Source: Agromyces hippuratus (GTDB lineage: Bacteria > Actinomycetota > Actinomycetes > Actinomycetales > Microbacteriaceae). From it: DNA of 64,000 nucleotides. Shown here piece by piece: positions 17,082-26,302 of the stretch. The notes under the pieces were generated by a model. That model was not told where the DNA came from. It searched no databases and saw only the letters and a program-made list of their open reading frames with translations. The stretch lies in NCBI RefSeq assembly GCF_013410355.1, contig NZ_JACCFI010000001.1, positions 1,612,001-1,676,000 of the forward strand. Direction: 5' to 3'. Each line of letters opens with the position of its first letter. The first letter of the stretch is position 1. The position numbers and the translations under genes are program-made.

Positions 17082-17117
17082 ACGATGGGCGCCTCCCCGG
17101 AGGGAGACGCCCATCGT
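17082..17117. terminator. Hairpin between convergent xylB and groEL, bidirectional terminator
   Basis: Arms at 17082-17097 and 17102-17117 form a 16-bp stem with one mismatch around a 4-nt loop. It lies 20 bp from the groEL stop and 39 bp from the xylB stop. Confidence 0.7.
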
Positions 17118-17136
17118 GTGCTTCGCGAGGCGCGGA

Positions 17137-18756
<1,620 letters not shown>

Positions 18757-18801
18757 GTGTTTCTCTCGTCCTTTCCCGGACGTCTTCAAAGATTCGTTGG
18801 G

Positions 18802-18828
18802 TTAGCACTCAAAACGAGTGAGTGCTAA
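18802..18828. promoter_or_regulatory. CIRCE element (HrcA operator) of groEL
   Basis: TTAGCACTC-N9-GAGTGCTAA is an exact match to the CIRCE consensus. It lies just downstream of the predicted groEL -10, so HrcA binding would block transcription until heat shock. Confidence 0.95.
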
Positions 18829-18832
18829 ATCG

Positions 18833-18861
18833 ATTCTGGCACTCGACCGCCACGAGTGCAA
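18833..18861 (-). promoter_or_regulatory. Predicted groEL promoter
   Basis: On the minus strand TTGCAC (18861-18856) and CAGAAT (18838-18833) are separated by 17 bp. The CIRCE element begins about 4 nt beyond the -10, the standard geometry for HrcA control. Confidence 0.6.
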
Positions 18862-18881
18862 GCGAGCCCGAGGCTGTCCGC

Positions 18882-19928
18882 TCAGGGCGTGAAGGTCGCC
18901 GAACCCTCGCTCGGCACGAGTTCGACCCACGTGTTGCCGGGAGCCAGCCGCAGCGGCGAGCCGTCGTCGGCGGTGAGCACGATGGGCGACCCCGCGGCAT
19001 CCTTCACCCACGTGCCGTGGGCCGTTCGGCCGCCGGCGGACACCCAGGCCTCGCCCGAGCCGATCACGACCGTCTTCGGCACCTCGCCGTAGCTCTCGTC
19101 GATCGCGACGCGCATGGTCACGACGTTCGTCGCGCGCACCCGTTCCCCGGACGCCTCCGTGTCGGGCGAGCCCTCCTGCGAGCGCAACCAGATGGATGCC
19201 GCGGCATCCCACTCCCATGCGGGGAACCGCCCCTCGGAGAAGACGAGGTCGACGCGCGACGTCGGCACCGCGGCGAGTGCCGGAGCCGCGAGCGGATCGG
19301 CAGTGCCGTAGGCGAACTGCACCGGCGGCGGCGCGATGGGGGCGTTGCGGGAGACCGCCTCTGCTGACTCGAGGATCACGTCGTGCGGCCCCGGCCGTTC
19401 ATCGGCCCGGAAGAAGAGCCCGGTCTCGTCGAAGTCGAAGACGAGGTTCACGAGCGGCGTCGCCATCATCATCTCGACGAACTGGTCCTGGCCGCCCGAG
19501 TAGGCGATGATGCCGCCGAAGGGAGAGGCGATGTCGGGATCCATCGGGCGGATCGATCGCACGGGGCCGACCTCGTCGGGGACATCCGAGTGCCAGATCG
19601 CGACATAGCGGGTGAGGCCGCCCTCGACGAGCTCCTCGAAGACGATATCGGTGCGGTTGAGGGCGATCTGCGGGCGCGCCTCTTCGTGGTTGTCGATCTT
19701 CACCGCCAGCGAGGGGTGCGCGAGCGCGGCCGCCTCCGCGGGCGTTCCGCGCAGCGGGGCGAACGAGACCGCGGCAGCCGCCGCCGCCGAAGAGGGTCGG
19801 GCCTCGTCCTCGGTCGGGGCCGGAGCCGAGCGGGGCGACTGGCAGGCGGCCAGCAGCAACGTCGCCGCGACGAGCACGGCGATTCGCGCTCCCCGCCGTC
19901 GCGGGGCCGGCTCGGCCTGCGCTGCCAT
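18882..19928 (-). CDS. DUF3048 domain-containing lipoprotein (YerB-like)
   Basis: This is a 348-aa exported lipoprotein with a basic N-terminus, a hydrophobic segment VLVAATLLLAAC and lipobox cysteine, then a low-complexity Ala/Glu/Pro linker. The body matches DUF3048: LAVKIDNHEEARPQ, ADIVFEELVEGGLTRY-like sequence (here TDIVFEELVEGG) and SIRPMDPDIASPFGG. The C-terminal DUF3048_C part follows. The biochemical role is not known; Bacillus YerB is an uncharacterised lipoprotein. ATG 19928 is preferred over the upstream in-frame start because TACGCT lies 6 nt before it, suggesting a leaderless transcript. It stands alone between groEL and the cold-shock gene. Confidence 0.85.
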   Translation of the reverse strand: MAAQAEPAPRRRGARIAVLVAATLLLAACQSPRSAPAPTEDEARPSSAAAAAAVSFAPLRGTPAEAAALAHPSLAVKIDNHEEARPQIALNRTDIVFEELVEGGLTRYVAIWHSDVPDEVGPVRSIRPMDPDIASPFGGIIAYSGGQDQFVEMMMATPLVNLVFDFDETGLFFRADERPGPHDVILESAEAVSRNAPIAPPPVQFAYGTADPLAAPALAAVPTSRVDLVFSEGRFPAWEWDAAASIWLRSQEGSPDTEASGERVRATNVVTMRVAIDESYGEVPKTVVIGSGEAWVSAGGRTAHGTWVKDAAGSPIVLTADDGSPLRLAPGNTWVELVPSEGSATFTP

Positions 19929-19967
19929 GCGGTCAGCGTAGACCCGCACACCGCCGGAGATGCGAGA

Positions 19968-19992
19968 GCGCGCCGCCGGATCGACGGCGCGC
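19968..19992 (-). terminator. Hairpin downstream of cspA
   Basis: GCGCGCCG (19968-19975) pairs with CGGCGCGC (19985-19992) around a 9-nt loop, 13 bp after the cold-shock gene stop on the minus strand. Confidence 0.5.
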
Positions 19993-20005
19993 CCGCGAAT
20001 CGATG

Positions 20006-20209
20006 TCAGGCCGGGCGGACGCCTTCGGCCTGCGGTCCCTTGGAACCGGTGCCGACCTCGAAGACGACCTGCTGCCCCTCCTCGAGGACCTTGTACCCCG
20101 ACATGTCGATGGCGGAGTAGTGGACGAAGACGTCCTGGCCCCCCTCATCGACGGTGATGAATCCGTAGCCCTTTTCAGCGTTGAACCACTTGACGGTTCC
20201 GTTCGCCAT
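20006..20209 (-). CDS. cspA: Cold-shock protein CspA family
   Basis: This 67-aa single-domain OB-fold protein binds single-stranded RNA or DNA and acts as an RNA chaperone. RNP1 (KGYGFITV) and RNP2 (VFVHYSAI) are intact, as is the start MANGTVKWFN. The length is standard for actinobacterial CspA. A predicted promoter about 120 bp upstream would give a long 5' leader, which is common for cold-induced csp mRNAs. Whether this is the cold-inducible or a constitutive paralogue cannot be told from the sequence. Confidence 0.96.
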   Translation of the reverse strand: MANGTVKWFNAEKGYGFITVDEGGQDVFVHYSAIDMSGYKVLEEGQQVVFEVGTGSKGPQAEGVRPA

Positions 20210-20329
20210 GCGTTGCTCCCATGTTGCCGTGTCCGATCAGCACCCGCCCGTGGCCTGTGCCGGACCGCCCCCTCGCGAGCAGGGTGCCAGGGACGGAACC
20301 GTGCGCTCGCGCTGGAGAGCGGCCGAAAC

Positions 20330-20360
20330 CAGATACTCACGACAGGGCGTTCCTGCACAA
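20330..20360 (-). promoter_or_regulatory. Possible cspA promoter giving a long 5' leader
   Basis: On the minus strand TTGTGC (20360-20355) and TATCTG (20335-20330) are separated by 19 bp. Use of this site would give a leader of roughly 115 nt before the cspA start codon. The match is moderate. Confidence 0.35.
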
Positions 20361-20430
20361 GGGTCTGCGGAGCGGTGCGGATATCGGAATGGCAACGATT
20401 CGGTCGCGCCCGACCGTATCGGCGGGTCGA

Positions 20431-20976
20431 TCAGCCCGCAGTGGCCTCGGCGTAGTCGGAGCCGAGCACGACGACCAACTGGTTGCCGGTGGCGGCGAAC
20501 TGCTCGGACATCCGCACATCGGCCTCGGGCAGGAACTGCGCGACACCGCGAGCGGCACCCTCGAGATCGGGGGTCGCGTAGTAGACGACGGTCTCGGTGA
20601 GCGTCTCATCGCTCGCGTTCGCCGCCGACCCCACCGGGACCCCGTTGGCCGTGAGCGTCTCCGACGCCTTCGCCGCCAACCCGGCCGTCGCGGTGCCGTT
20701 CAGCACGAGCACGGGGATGTCGGGGGCGATCACGGGTTCGGCGGTGACGACCGGCGTCGCGCTCGGGCTCGCGACCGGCGCCTCACCGAAGTTCAGCCGG
20801 TCGTTGAAGACCATGACGCCGCCGATGCCGACCGCGGCGAGCACCACCGTCGCCAGTGCCGCCCAGCCGAAGGTGATCCATCCCGCGCCCCGGCGCGCCG
20901 GCGCGCGGTGCGCACCGACACGGTCGATGCCGTGCGGGATCGAGTCGAAGCGATCGCGGGGGAACTTCTGCGCCAT
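20431..20976 (-). CDS. LytR_C domain membrane protein
   Basis: This is a 181-aa protein with a short cytoplasmic N-terminus, one transmembrane helix (about residues 33-57, ITFGWAALATVVLAAVGIGG) and an extracytoplasmic LytR C-terminal domain (VLVLNGTATAGLAAKASETL, then VVYYATPDLEGAARGVAQ). Such stand-alone LytR_C proteins are found in actinobacteria and are thought to act in cell-envelope biology alongside LytR-CpsA-Psr enzymes, but no catalytic domain is present here. It follows the DUF3263 gene by 27 bp and is probably co-transcribed with it. Confidence 0.83.
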   Translation of the reverse strand: MAQKFPRDRFDSIPHGIDRVGAHRAPARRGAGWITFGWAALATVVLAAVGIGGVMVFNDRLNFGEAPVASPSATPVVTAEPVIAPDIPVLVLNGTATAGLAAKASETLTANGVPVGSAANASDETLTETVVYYATPDLEGAARGVAQFLPEADVRMSEQFAATGNQLVVVLGSDYAEATAG

Positions 20977-21003
20977 GGGTCCAGTCGTCTGTCGGGGCCG
21001 CGC

Positions 21004-21300
21004 TCAGTCGAGCGGTCGGCCGATCGAGAGGGAACGACGCGTTCGCGCCGCTGCACGAGCCGCACGCATCCGCTGCAGGCGCTTGACCAGCATCGGGTCG
21101 TGCCTCAGCGCCGCCGGTGAATCGATGAGCTCGCCGAGGATCCGATAGTAGCGGGCGGCGGAGATGCCGAACTCATCGCGGATCGCCTCCGCCTTCGCGC
21201 CGGGATGCTGCCATGCGCGCGCCTCGAAGGCGAGCACCCGAGCGTCGCGCTCCTCGAGCTCAGATTCGACGGGGCGGTGCGGCAGGCGCTCGGCGCTCAT
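21004..21300 (-). CDS. DUF3263 domain protein
   Basis: This is a 98-aa soluble protein matching the actinobacterial DUF3263 family. The core is LAFEARAWQHPGAKAEAIRDEFGISAARYYRILGE (given here in part), with a predicted helix-turn-helix-like fold (IRDEFGISAARYYRILG) that suggests nucleic-acid binding. The C-terminal part is rich in arginine. The function is unknown. A GGGAGG ribosome-binding site precedes ATG 21300, and a TAGGAT hexamer at 21345-21350 may be its -10. It is the first gene of a pair with the LytR_C gene and is divergent from msrB. Confidence 0.83.
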   Translation of the reverse strand: MSAERLPHRPVESELEERDARVLAFEARAWQHPGAKAEAIRDEFGISAARYYRILGELIDSPAALRHDPMLVKRLQRMRAARAAARTRRSLSIGRPLD

Positions 21301-21533
21301 CGGACCTCCCGTTCGAGGCGAGCCGGATGCACCGCCTGCACGTCATCCTAGACACCGGCGCCTTTGCGGGAGCCGAGTGACGGCGGCGTGTATCGGCGGC
21401 GAGCGCCGGCCCGTGCTCGCGCGAGGATGCCGCGGAACACCGGAGCGGTGCGCAGCGTTGCACCCGATGTCGGAACCCACGGGCGAACCTGCGACCATGG
21501 AGGGCACCGACGCGAGCACTGAGAGGACGCTTC

Positions 21534-21935
21534 ATGGCGTACAACGTGGACAAGACCGACGACGAGTGGCGCGCCGAGCTCGGCGACGAGCAGTACGCCG
21601 TGCTCCGCGAGGCCGCGACCGAACGCCCGTGGACGGGCGAGCTGCTCGACGAGGAGCGTGCCGGCGTCTACTCGTGCGCCGCCTGTGGCGCCGAGCTGTT
21701 CCAGAGCGGCACGAAGTTCGACTCGGGCTGCGGCTGGCCGAGCTTCTACGAGTCCGTGCGGCCCGAGGCCGTGCAGCTCATCGAGGACTCCTCGCTCGGC
21801 ATGGTGCGCACCGAGGTGCGCTGCGCGAACTGCGGCTCGCACCTGGGCCACGTCTTCCCCGACGGCTTCGGCACGCCCACCGGCGACCGGTACTGCATGA
21901 ACTCGATCGCCCTCGACTTCTCCGCCGAGGCCTGA
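21534..21935 (+). CDS. msrB: Peptide-methionine (R)-S-oxide reductase MsrB
   Basis: MsrB repairs methionine-R-sulfoxide in proteins. The 133-aa protein carries both zinc pairs, CAAC and CANC, the substrate segment GCGWPSFYE, and the catalytic cysteine in RYCMNS near the C-terminus. The length and motifs are those of a complete single-domain enzyme. ATG 21534 is preceded by GAGAGGA. The next gene starts on the nucleotide after its stop codon, so the pair is translationally linked. No msrA lies nearby. Confidence 0.96.
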   Translation: MAYNVDKTDDEWRAELGDEQYAVLREAATERPWTGELLDEERAGVYSCAACGAELFQSGTKFDSGCGWPSFYESVRPEAVQLIEDSSLGMVRTEVRCANCGSHLGHVFPDGFGTPTGDRYCMNSIALDFSAEA

Positions 21936-22490
21936 GTGTCGGCATCCGCCCGCGAGGCGATGCTCGCTCGACGCTCTGCCCCCAAGGTCACGGATGCCGC
22001 GCCCGACGACGCCGAGGTCGCCGACCTGCTCGAAGCGGCCGGCCGGGTCGCCGACCACGCCTCGCTGCGCCCGTGGCGGTTCATCGCCCTGCGCGGCGAC
22101 GCTCGGAACCGCCTGGGTGACGCACTCGCCGCGGCAGCGGGCCTCGACGGCGAGCATGGCGCTCGCCTCGCGGGCAAGCCGTTGCGAGCACCGCTGCTGC
22201 TCGCGATCGTCGCGGTGACGAGGCCGCACTTCAAGGTGCCCGAGTGGGAGCAGGAGGCCGTCGCCGCGGGCGTCGCCCACCAGCTGAGCCTGCTGCTCGA
22301 CGACGCCGGATGGGGCGTCATGTGGCGATCCGGCCCGCACACGCGGCATCCGCTCGTCGCCGAGATGCACGGCCTCGCCGACGGCGAACGCCTGCTCGGC
22401 TGGCTCTACGTCGGCGGCGTGCCCGACGGGGCGCGACCGGATCGCGGCCAGGATGCCGACGCAGCCGCGCGGTTCAGTTCGCTGCAGTGA
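21936..22490 (+). CDS. Nitroreductase-family protein
   Basis: This is a 184-aa FMN-dependent nitroreductase-like protein of the short YdjA/TM1586-like type. The N-terminus MLARRSAPKVTDAAPDDAEV is followed by LRPWRFIALRGDAR, the FMN-contact region of the family. AVAAGVAHQLSLLLDDAGWGVMWRSG covers the helix that binds the cofactor and forms the dimer. It starts with GTG directly after the msrB stop. The substrate is unknown; linkage to msrB suggests a redox role, but this is only an inference. Its 3' end overlaps the convergent transporter gene by 17 bp. Confidence 0.85.
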   Translation: MSASAREAMLARRSAPKVTDAAPDDAEVADLLEAAGRVADHASLRPWRFIALRGDARNRLGDALAAAAGLDGEHGARLAGKPLRAPLLLAIVAVTRPHFKVPEWEQEAVAAGVAHQLSLLLDDAGWGVMWRSGPHTRHPLVAEMHGLADGERLLGWLYVGGVPDGARPDRGQDADAAARFSSLQ

Positions 22491-23511
22491 CCTCGGCGGG
22501 CGGCAGTGCGTGCTTGCGCCGACCCCAGCGGATCGAGGCGACCCCGACGGCGATGAGCGCGAGCACGGTGCCGCCGATCGTCGCGATGCCGACCGGGCGG
22601 TCGGCGGTGGGCAGCAGCAGGTCGAGTGCGAGCGCCGCCACGAGCTGACCCGCCACGCCGCAGAGGGCGAGCAGCAGCACGCCGAGTCGCCGCACGAGCA
22701 TCGCCTGGCCTGCGATGAAGATGCAGCCGAGCGCCCCGCCCGCGTACAGCCACGGTTCGGCGGGCAGCGCCGTCGGCCAGCCGGCGATGGTCGCGTGCAC
22801 GAGCATCACCACGACGAGCGCCGTCGTTCCGACCAGGAAGTTGATCACCGTCGCGGTGAGCGCGCTGTCGGCGACGGCCTTCACCCGGCCGTTGACCGCC
22901 TGCTGCCATGACGCGCCGATGCCGGCGATGAACGGAAGCACCATGAGCAGGATCGGGGCGTCGCCCGCGAGCTGCGCCGACACCGCCCAGCCGATGGCGG
23001 CGAGCGCGAGCACCGCGCCGACCACGCGCGTCGCGCTGAGCGGCCGTCGCCCGCCCGGGCCGAGCCCCACGAGGTCGAAGACGATTCCGCCCACCGTCTG
23101 ACCTGCGACGATCGCGATCGTGAACAGGGCGACGCCGATGACGCCGGCCGACAGGCCCTGCGTCGTCACGAACCAGGCGCCGGCGAGCCCGCCGAGCACC
23201 ATCCACCATGGGAGCGCGCGAACGCGCAGCGCACCGCCGACCTTCGCGAGCCCCGCCCGGCCAGGCTTCCACATGGTGAGCACGACGAGCAGGATCACGA
23301 GGCCGCTGCCGAACGAGATCGCCGCGGCCACGAACGGATCGTCCAGCGCCACCGCGAGTTGCCCGTTGATGCGCGACTGCAACGCCGTGCCCGCGCCGAG
23401 CAGCAGCGCGAGCGCGAGCGCGATCCACATCGGGATGCGCGACTGCTCGACGTGGTGGTGGTGTGCTGCGACGCCCGCCGATGGCGGCTGCTGAGCTGGA
23501 TGCTGAGTCAA
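22474..23511 (-). CDS. DMT-superfamily transporter of the YdcZ/DUF606 type
   Basis: This is a 345-aa membrane protein with about ten hydrophobic helices and two similar halves, each a DUF606 unit (GTALQSRINGQLAVALDDPF in the first; SWQQAVNGRVKAVADSALTA in the second). The paired Q-x-x-x-N-G motifs at equivalent places show an internal duplication. The substrate is unknown. The N-terminus is uncertain: the longest frame uses TTG at 23511, 2 nt from the 3' end of tRNA-Thr and without a ribosome-binding site. ATG 23430 just before the first helix is the main alternative. It includes an HHHH run before that ATG. Confidence 0.82.
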   Translation of the reverse strand: MTQHPAQQPPSAGVAAHHHHVEQSRIPMWIALALALLLGAGTALQSRINGQLAVALDDPFVAAAISFGSGLVILLVVLTMWKPGRAGLAKVGGALRVRALPWWMVLGGLAGAWFVTTQGLSAGVIGVALFTIAIVAGQTVGGIVFDLVGLGPGGRRPLSATRVVGAVLALAAIGWAVSAQLAGDAPILLMVLPFIAGIGASWQQAVNGRVKAVADSALTATVINFLVGTTALVVVMLVHATIAGWPTALPAEPWLYAGGALGCIFIAGQAMLVRRLGVLLLALCGVAGQLVAALALDLLLPTADRPVGIATIGGTVLALIAVGVASIRWGRRKHALPPAEVTAAN

Positions 23512-23512
23512 G

Positions 23513-23585
23513 AGCCGGCTGCGGGACTCGAACCCGCAACCACCGCTTTACAAGAGCGGTGCGCTACCAATTGCGCCAAGCCGGC
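23513..23585 (-). tRNA. tRNA-Thr (anticodon TGT)
   Basis: This is a 73-nt cloverleaf on the minus strand. The acceptor stem GCCGGCT/AGCCGGC, the D-arm GCGC/GCGC, the anticodon arm CCGCT-CTTGTAA-AGCGG and the T-arm GCGGG-TTCGAGT-CCCGC are all fully paired. The anticodon TGT reads ACA codons. CCA is not encoded. The DMT transporter gene begins almost at its 3' end on the same strand. Confidence 0.96.
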
Positions 23586-23658
23586 GAGGGGATGCCTCGA
23601 CGACATCCTACCGATCGCCGAGCGGCGGCCCGGCATCGCGATGCGATCGCCGAACGCA

Positions 23659-23687
23659 CGGAGGCCCGGCACTCGGCCGGGCCTCCG
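23659..23687 (-). terminator. Hairpin downstream of the DsbA-like gene
   Basis: CGGAGGCCCGG (23659-23669) pairs perfectly with CCGGGCCTCCG (23677-23687) around a 7-nt loop, 13 bp after the stop of the thioredoxin-like gene and before tRNA-Thr. Confidence 0.7.
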
Positions 23688-23700
23688 CAGCGATCGCGCG

Positions 23701-24621
23701 CTACGGCGCCGGAGTGGGCGTCGGGGTCGACGTCGACTCGGAGAAGGTCTCGCCGGTCGCCTGCAGCACGAACGACTGGAACTCGGCGGGGTCGGTCAGC
23801 GAGCCCTCGTACTGCTTGCCGTTCACGAGCACGGTCGGGGTGCCCTTGATGCGCTCGAGGTCGGAGTTCGGCACCGGCTCGTTCAACGCGCGCGTCGTGG
23901 CATCCTGCACCCACTTCTTGAAGGTGGTGTCGTCGATGCACTGCTCGATCGTCGACAGCGAGCTCACGTCCGCCTGCTTCGCGAGCGACTTCAGCTCGGC
24001 GTTGTTGAGGCCGACGGAGGTCTCGGCGGGCTGGTTCTCGAACAGCAGCGCGTTGAAGTCGAAGAACGACTCGGGCGAGGTGTTCGCCACGCAGGCCGCC
24101 GCGTTCGCCGCGCGCAGCGAGTACTGGGTGCCGGCCGACTTGTTGGTCAGCAGGGCGATGGGGTGCACCTCGAGCGTCGCCGCTCCGGACTCGACCATCG
24201 TTCGGATGGAGTCGGCGTTCGTCGTCTCGAACTGGCCGCAGAACGGGCACAGGTAGTCGATGTACGTGACGATGTTCGCCACGGTGCCGCTGTCGTCGGG
24301 CACCGTCGGCGTGGGCGTCGCGCCCGCGGCCAGCGCCGGTGTCTCGGTCGGGGTGATCGCGCCGTCGACGCCGGTGAGCAGGATGCCGTCGCTCGCCATG
24401 TTGGCGGGGCCGGGACCGTCGGGCTTGATGTTGTTGAAGATCAGGGCGCCGATGAGCGCGGCGATCGCGACCACCGCGACGATGACGCCGCCCTGGATGA
24501 GCCACTTGTTGCGTCGCTCGCGCTTCTTCTGCTCCTCGCGGAGCTCCCGCGCCTTCTCGCGCGCGGCTTCGCGCTGCTCGTTACGGGTGGGGCGTGGCTG
24601 ATTCGATCCGCCGTTGCTCAT
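23701..24621 (-). CDS. Membrane-anchored DsbA-like thioredoxin-fold protein
   Basis: This is a 306-aa extracytoplasmic thiol oxidoreductase candidate. A highly charged cytoplasmic N-terminus (about residues 1-37, coiled-coil-like with many Glu/Arg/Lys) precedes one membrane helix (about 42-63). The outer part is a DsbA/DSBA-like thioredoxin domain (thioredoxin_4) with the redox motif CPFC in YIDYLCPFCGQFE and the cis-proline region GTPTVLVNGKQYEG. Two further cysteines (NAAACVAN and IEQCIDD) may form a structural disulfide. It probably forms or shuffles disulfides in exported proteins. A Thr/Pro-rich tail ends the protein. A TACTAT hexamer about 60 bp upstream may be its -10. Confidence 0.88.
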   Translation of the reverse strand: MSNGGSNQPRPTRNEQREAAREKARELREEQKKRERRNKWLIQGGVIVAVVAIAALIGALIFNNIKPDGPGPANMASDGILLTGVDGAITPTETPALAAGATPTPTVPDDSGTVANIVTYIDYLCPFCGQFETTNADSIRTMVESGAATLEVHPIALLTNKSAGTQYSLRAANAAACVANTSPESFFDFNALLFENQPAETSVGLNNAELKSLAKQADVSSLSTIEQCIDDTTFKKWVQDATTRALNEPVPNSDLERIKGTPTVLVNGKQYEGSLTDPAEFQSFVLQATGETFSESTSTPTPTPAP

Positions 24622-24868
24622 CGATGGTCACTCCGGTCGCTGTGTGGGCGCGCATGTATGCATGCGGACGCAAACACGATAGTAGGGACGATGGCTGTGA
24701 AACACCCAAACGGATTCCGCGAACCGGCCGGATCCGAGCTGAGTGCGGTCTCCGGCCGCGTGCGGAGCACTCCGTCGCGCGTGCGATACTGAGTGGGCGT
24801 CAACGTCGACGCAGTCCATCACTACGGATCGTCCGGCACGTACCTGCCGGTGAAGGAGAAACACGAAA

Positions 24869-25969
24869 ATGGCGTCAGTCACGTTCGACAAGGCAACCCG
24901 CCTCTACCCCGGCGGCACCCGCCCCGCCGTCGACCAGCTCGACCTCGAGGTCGCAGACGGCGAGTTCCTCGTTCTCGTCGGCCCCTCCGGTTGCGGCAAG
25001 TCGACCTCGCTCCGCATGCTCGCGGGCCTCGAAGAGGTCAACGACGGCAACATCTTCATCGGCGACCGCAACGTCACCGACGTGCCGCCGAAGGACCGCG
25101 ACATCGCCATGGTCTTCCAGAACTACGCGCTCTACCCGCACATGACCGTCGCCGAGAACATGGGCTTCGCCCTGAAGATCGCCGGCGTCGGCAAGGAGGA
25201 GCGCGCAGCTCGCGTCCTCGAAGCCGCGAAGCTCCTCGACCTCGAGCCCTACCTGGCCCGCAAGCCGAAGGCGCTCTCGGGCGGCCAGCGTCAGCGCGTC
25301 GCCATGGGCCGCGCCATCGTGCGTCAGCCCCAGGTCTTCCTCATGGACGAGCCGCTGTCGAACCTCGACGCCAAGCTCCGCGTGCAGACCCGCACCCAGA
25401 TCGCGTCGCTCCAGCGCCGACTCGGCGTCACGACCGTCTACGTCACGCACGACCAGACCGAGGCCCTCACCATGGGTGACCGCATCGCGGTGCTGAAGGA
25501 CGGCCTGCTGCAGCAGGTCGGCACCCCGCGCGACCTCTACGAGAAGCCCAACAACGTGTTCGTCGCCGGCTTCATCGGCTCGCCCGCGATGAACCTCTTC
25601 CACGCCGACCTCGTCGACGACGGCGTGCTCTTCGGCACCGCGACCGTTCCGGTCGACCGCGAGACGCTCGCCCAGTCGAGCGGCAAGGTCGCCACCATCG
25701 GCGTGCGCCCCGAAGACATCACCGTCTCGCCCGTCCAGGGCGAAGGCCTCGCGGTCGAGGTCGACCTCGTCGAGGAGCTCGGCGCCGACGGCTACCTCTA
25801 CGGCCACTCCATGGTCGAGGGCAAGCGCACCGACATCGTCGCCCGCGTCGACGGCCGCATGCACCCGAGCGCCGGTGACAAGGTCTACCTGACCGCGACG
25901 CCGCACCACGTGCACCTCTTCGACGCCGAGTCCGGCGAGCGCCTCGGCAACAAGGCCGTCGTCAGCTGA
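24869..25969 (+). CDS. msiK: Multiple-sugar ABC transporter ATPase (MsiK/UgpC type)
   Basis: This 366-aa ATPase of the CUT1 sugar importers has Walker A GPSGCGKST, the Q-loop region VFQNYALYPHMTVAENM, signature LSGGQRQRVAMGRAIV, Walker B VFLMDEPLSNLDAK and the switch His in YVTHDQTEA. A C-terminal TOBE/MalK regulatory domain (about 235-366) follows. No permease or binding protein is adjacent. In Streptomyces and relatives a single MsiK serves many importers, so this is the likely ATPase for the 7.7-10.9 kb operon. An AAGGAG ribosome-binding site precedes ATG 24869. The msiK name is by homology class. Confidence 0.92.
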   Translation: MASVTFDKATRLYPGGTRPAVDQLDLEVADGEFLVLVGPSGCGKSTSLRMLAGLEEVNDGNIFIGDRNVTDVPPKDRDIAMVFQNYALYPHMTVAENMGFALKIAGVGKEERAARVLEAAKLLDLEPYLARKPKALSGGQRQRVAMGRAIVRQPQVFLMDEPLSNLDAKLRVQTRTQIASLQRRLGVTTVYVTHDQTEALTMGDRIAVLKDGLLQQVGTPRDLYEKPNNVFVAGFIGSPAMNLFHADLVDDGVLFGTATVPVDRETLAQSSGKVATIGVRPEDITVSPVQGEGLAVEVDLVEELGADGYLYGHSMVEGKRTDIVARVDGRMHPSAGDKVYLTATPHHVHLFDAESGERLGNKAVVS

Positions 25970-25987
25970 CCAACCCCGTCGATCGGT

Positions 25988-26019
25988 GATGCCGGCCGGG
26001 CTCCTGCCCGGCCGGCATC
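25988..26019 (+). terminator. Hairpin downstream of msiK
   Basis: GATGCCGGCCGGG (25988-26000) pairs perfectly with CCCGGCCGGCATC (26007-26019) around a 6-nt loop, 18 bp after the msiK stop. Confidence 0.75.
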
Positions 26020-26065
26020 GCTGTATCCGCGCGACATCCGACCCCGACTCGAACCGTTCGAGGAA

Positions 26066-26302
26066 CGACCCGACTACGCTGAGGCACCAATGAGCGGATC
26101 ACTCTCCATCACGTCGTTCCGATGCAGCCCGACCCGACTACGCGGCACCAATGAGCGGATCACTCTCCATCACGTCGTTCCGATGCAGCCCGACCCGACT
26201 ACGCGGCACCAATGAGCGGATCACTCTCCATCACGTCGTTCCGATGCAGCCCGACCCGACTACGCTGAGGCACCAATGAGCGGATCACTCTCCATCACGT
26301 CG
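26066..26302 (+). repeat. Tandem repeat (61, 61, 64 bp) duplicating the start region of the DUF4032 gene
   Basis: Three full units begin at ATG 26090, 26151 and 26212, and a partial fourth begins at the real start codon, ATG 26276. Each unit carries the first 27 nt of the coding sequence plus the upstream promoter-like stretch CGACTACGC. Units one and four have TACGCTGAGGCACCA before the ATG, whereas units two and three have lost TGA, giving TACGCGGCACCA. The 61-bp period is not a multiple of three, so the upstream ATGs open only short frames of about 18-42 codons. There are no spacers, so it is not a CRISPR array. Confidence 0.92.

Noticed and set aside
26090..26268. Short peptides from the three upstream ATGs in the tandem repeat
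   Set aside because: They are out-of-frame copies of the DUF4032 start with 18-42 codons and no conserved sequence of their own. They are listed as repeat, not genes.
26066..26302. CRISPR-like array
   Set aside because: The repeats are head-to-tail without unique spacers and contain a gene start; no cas genes are near.
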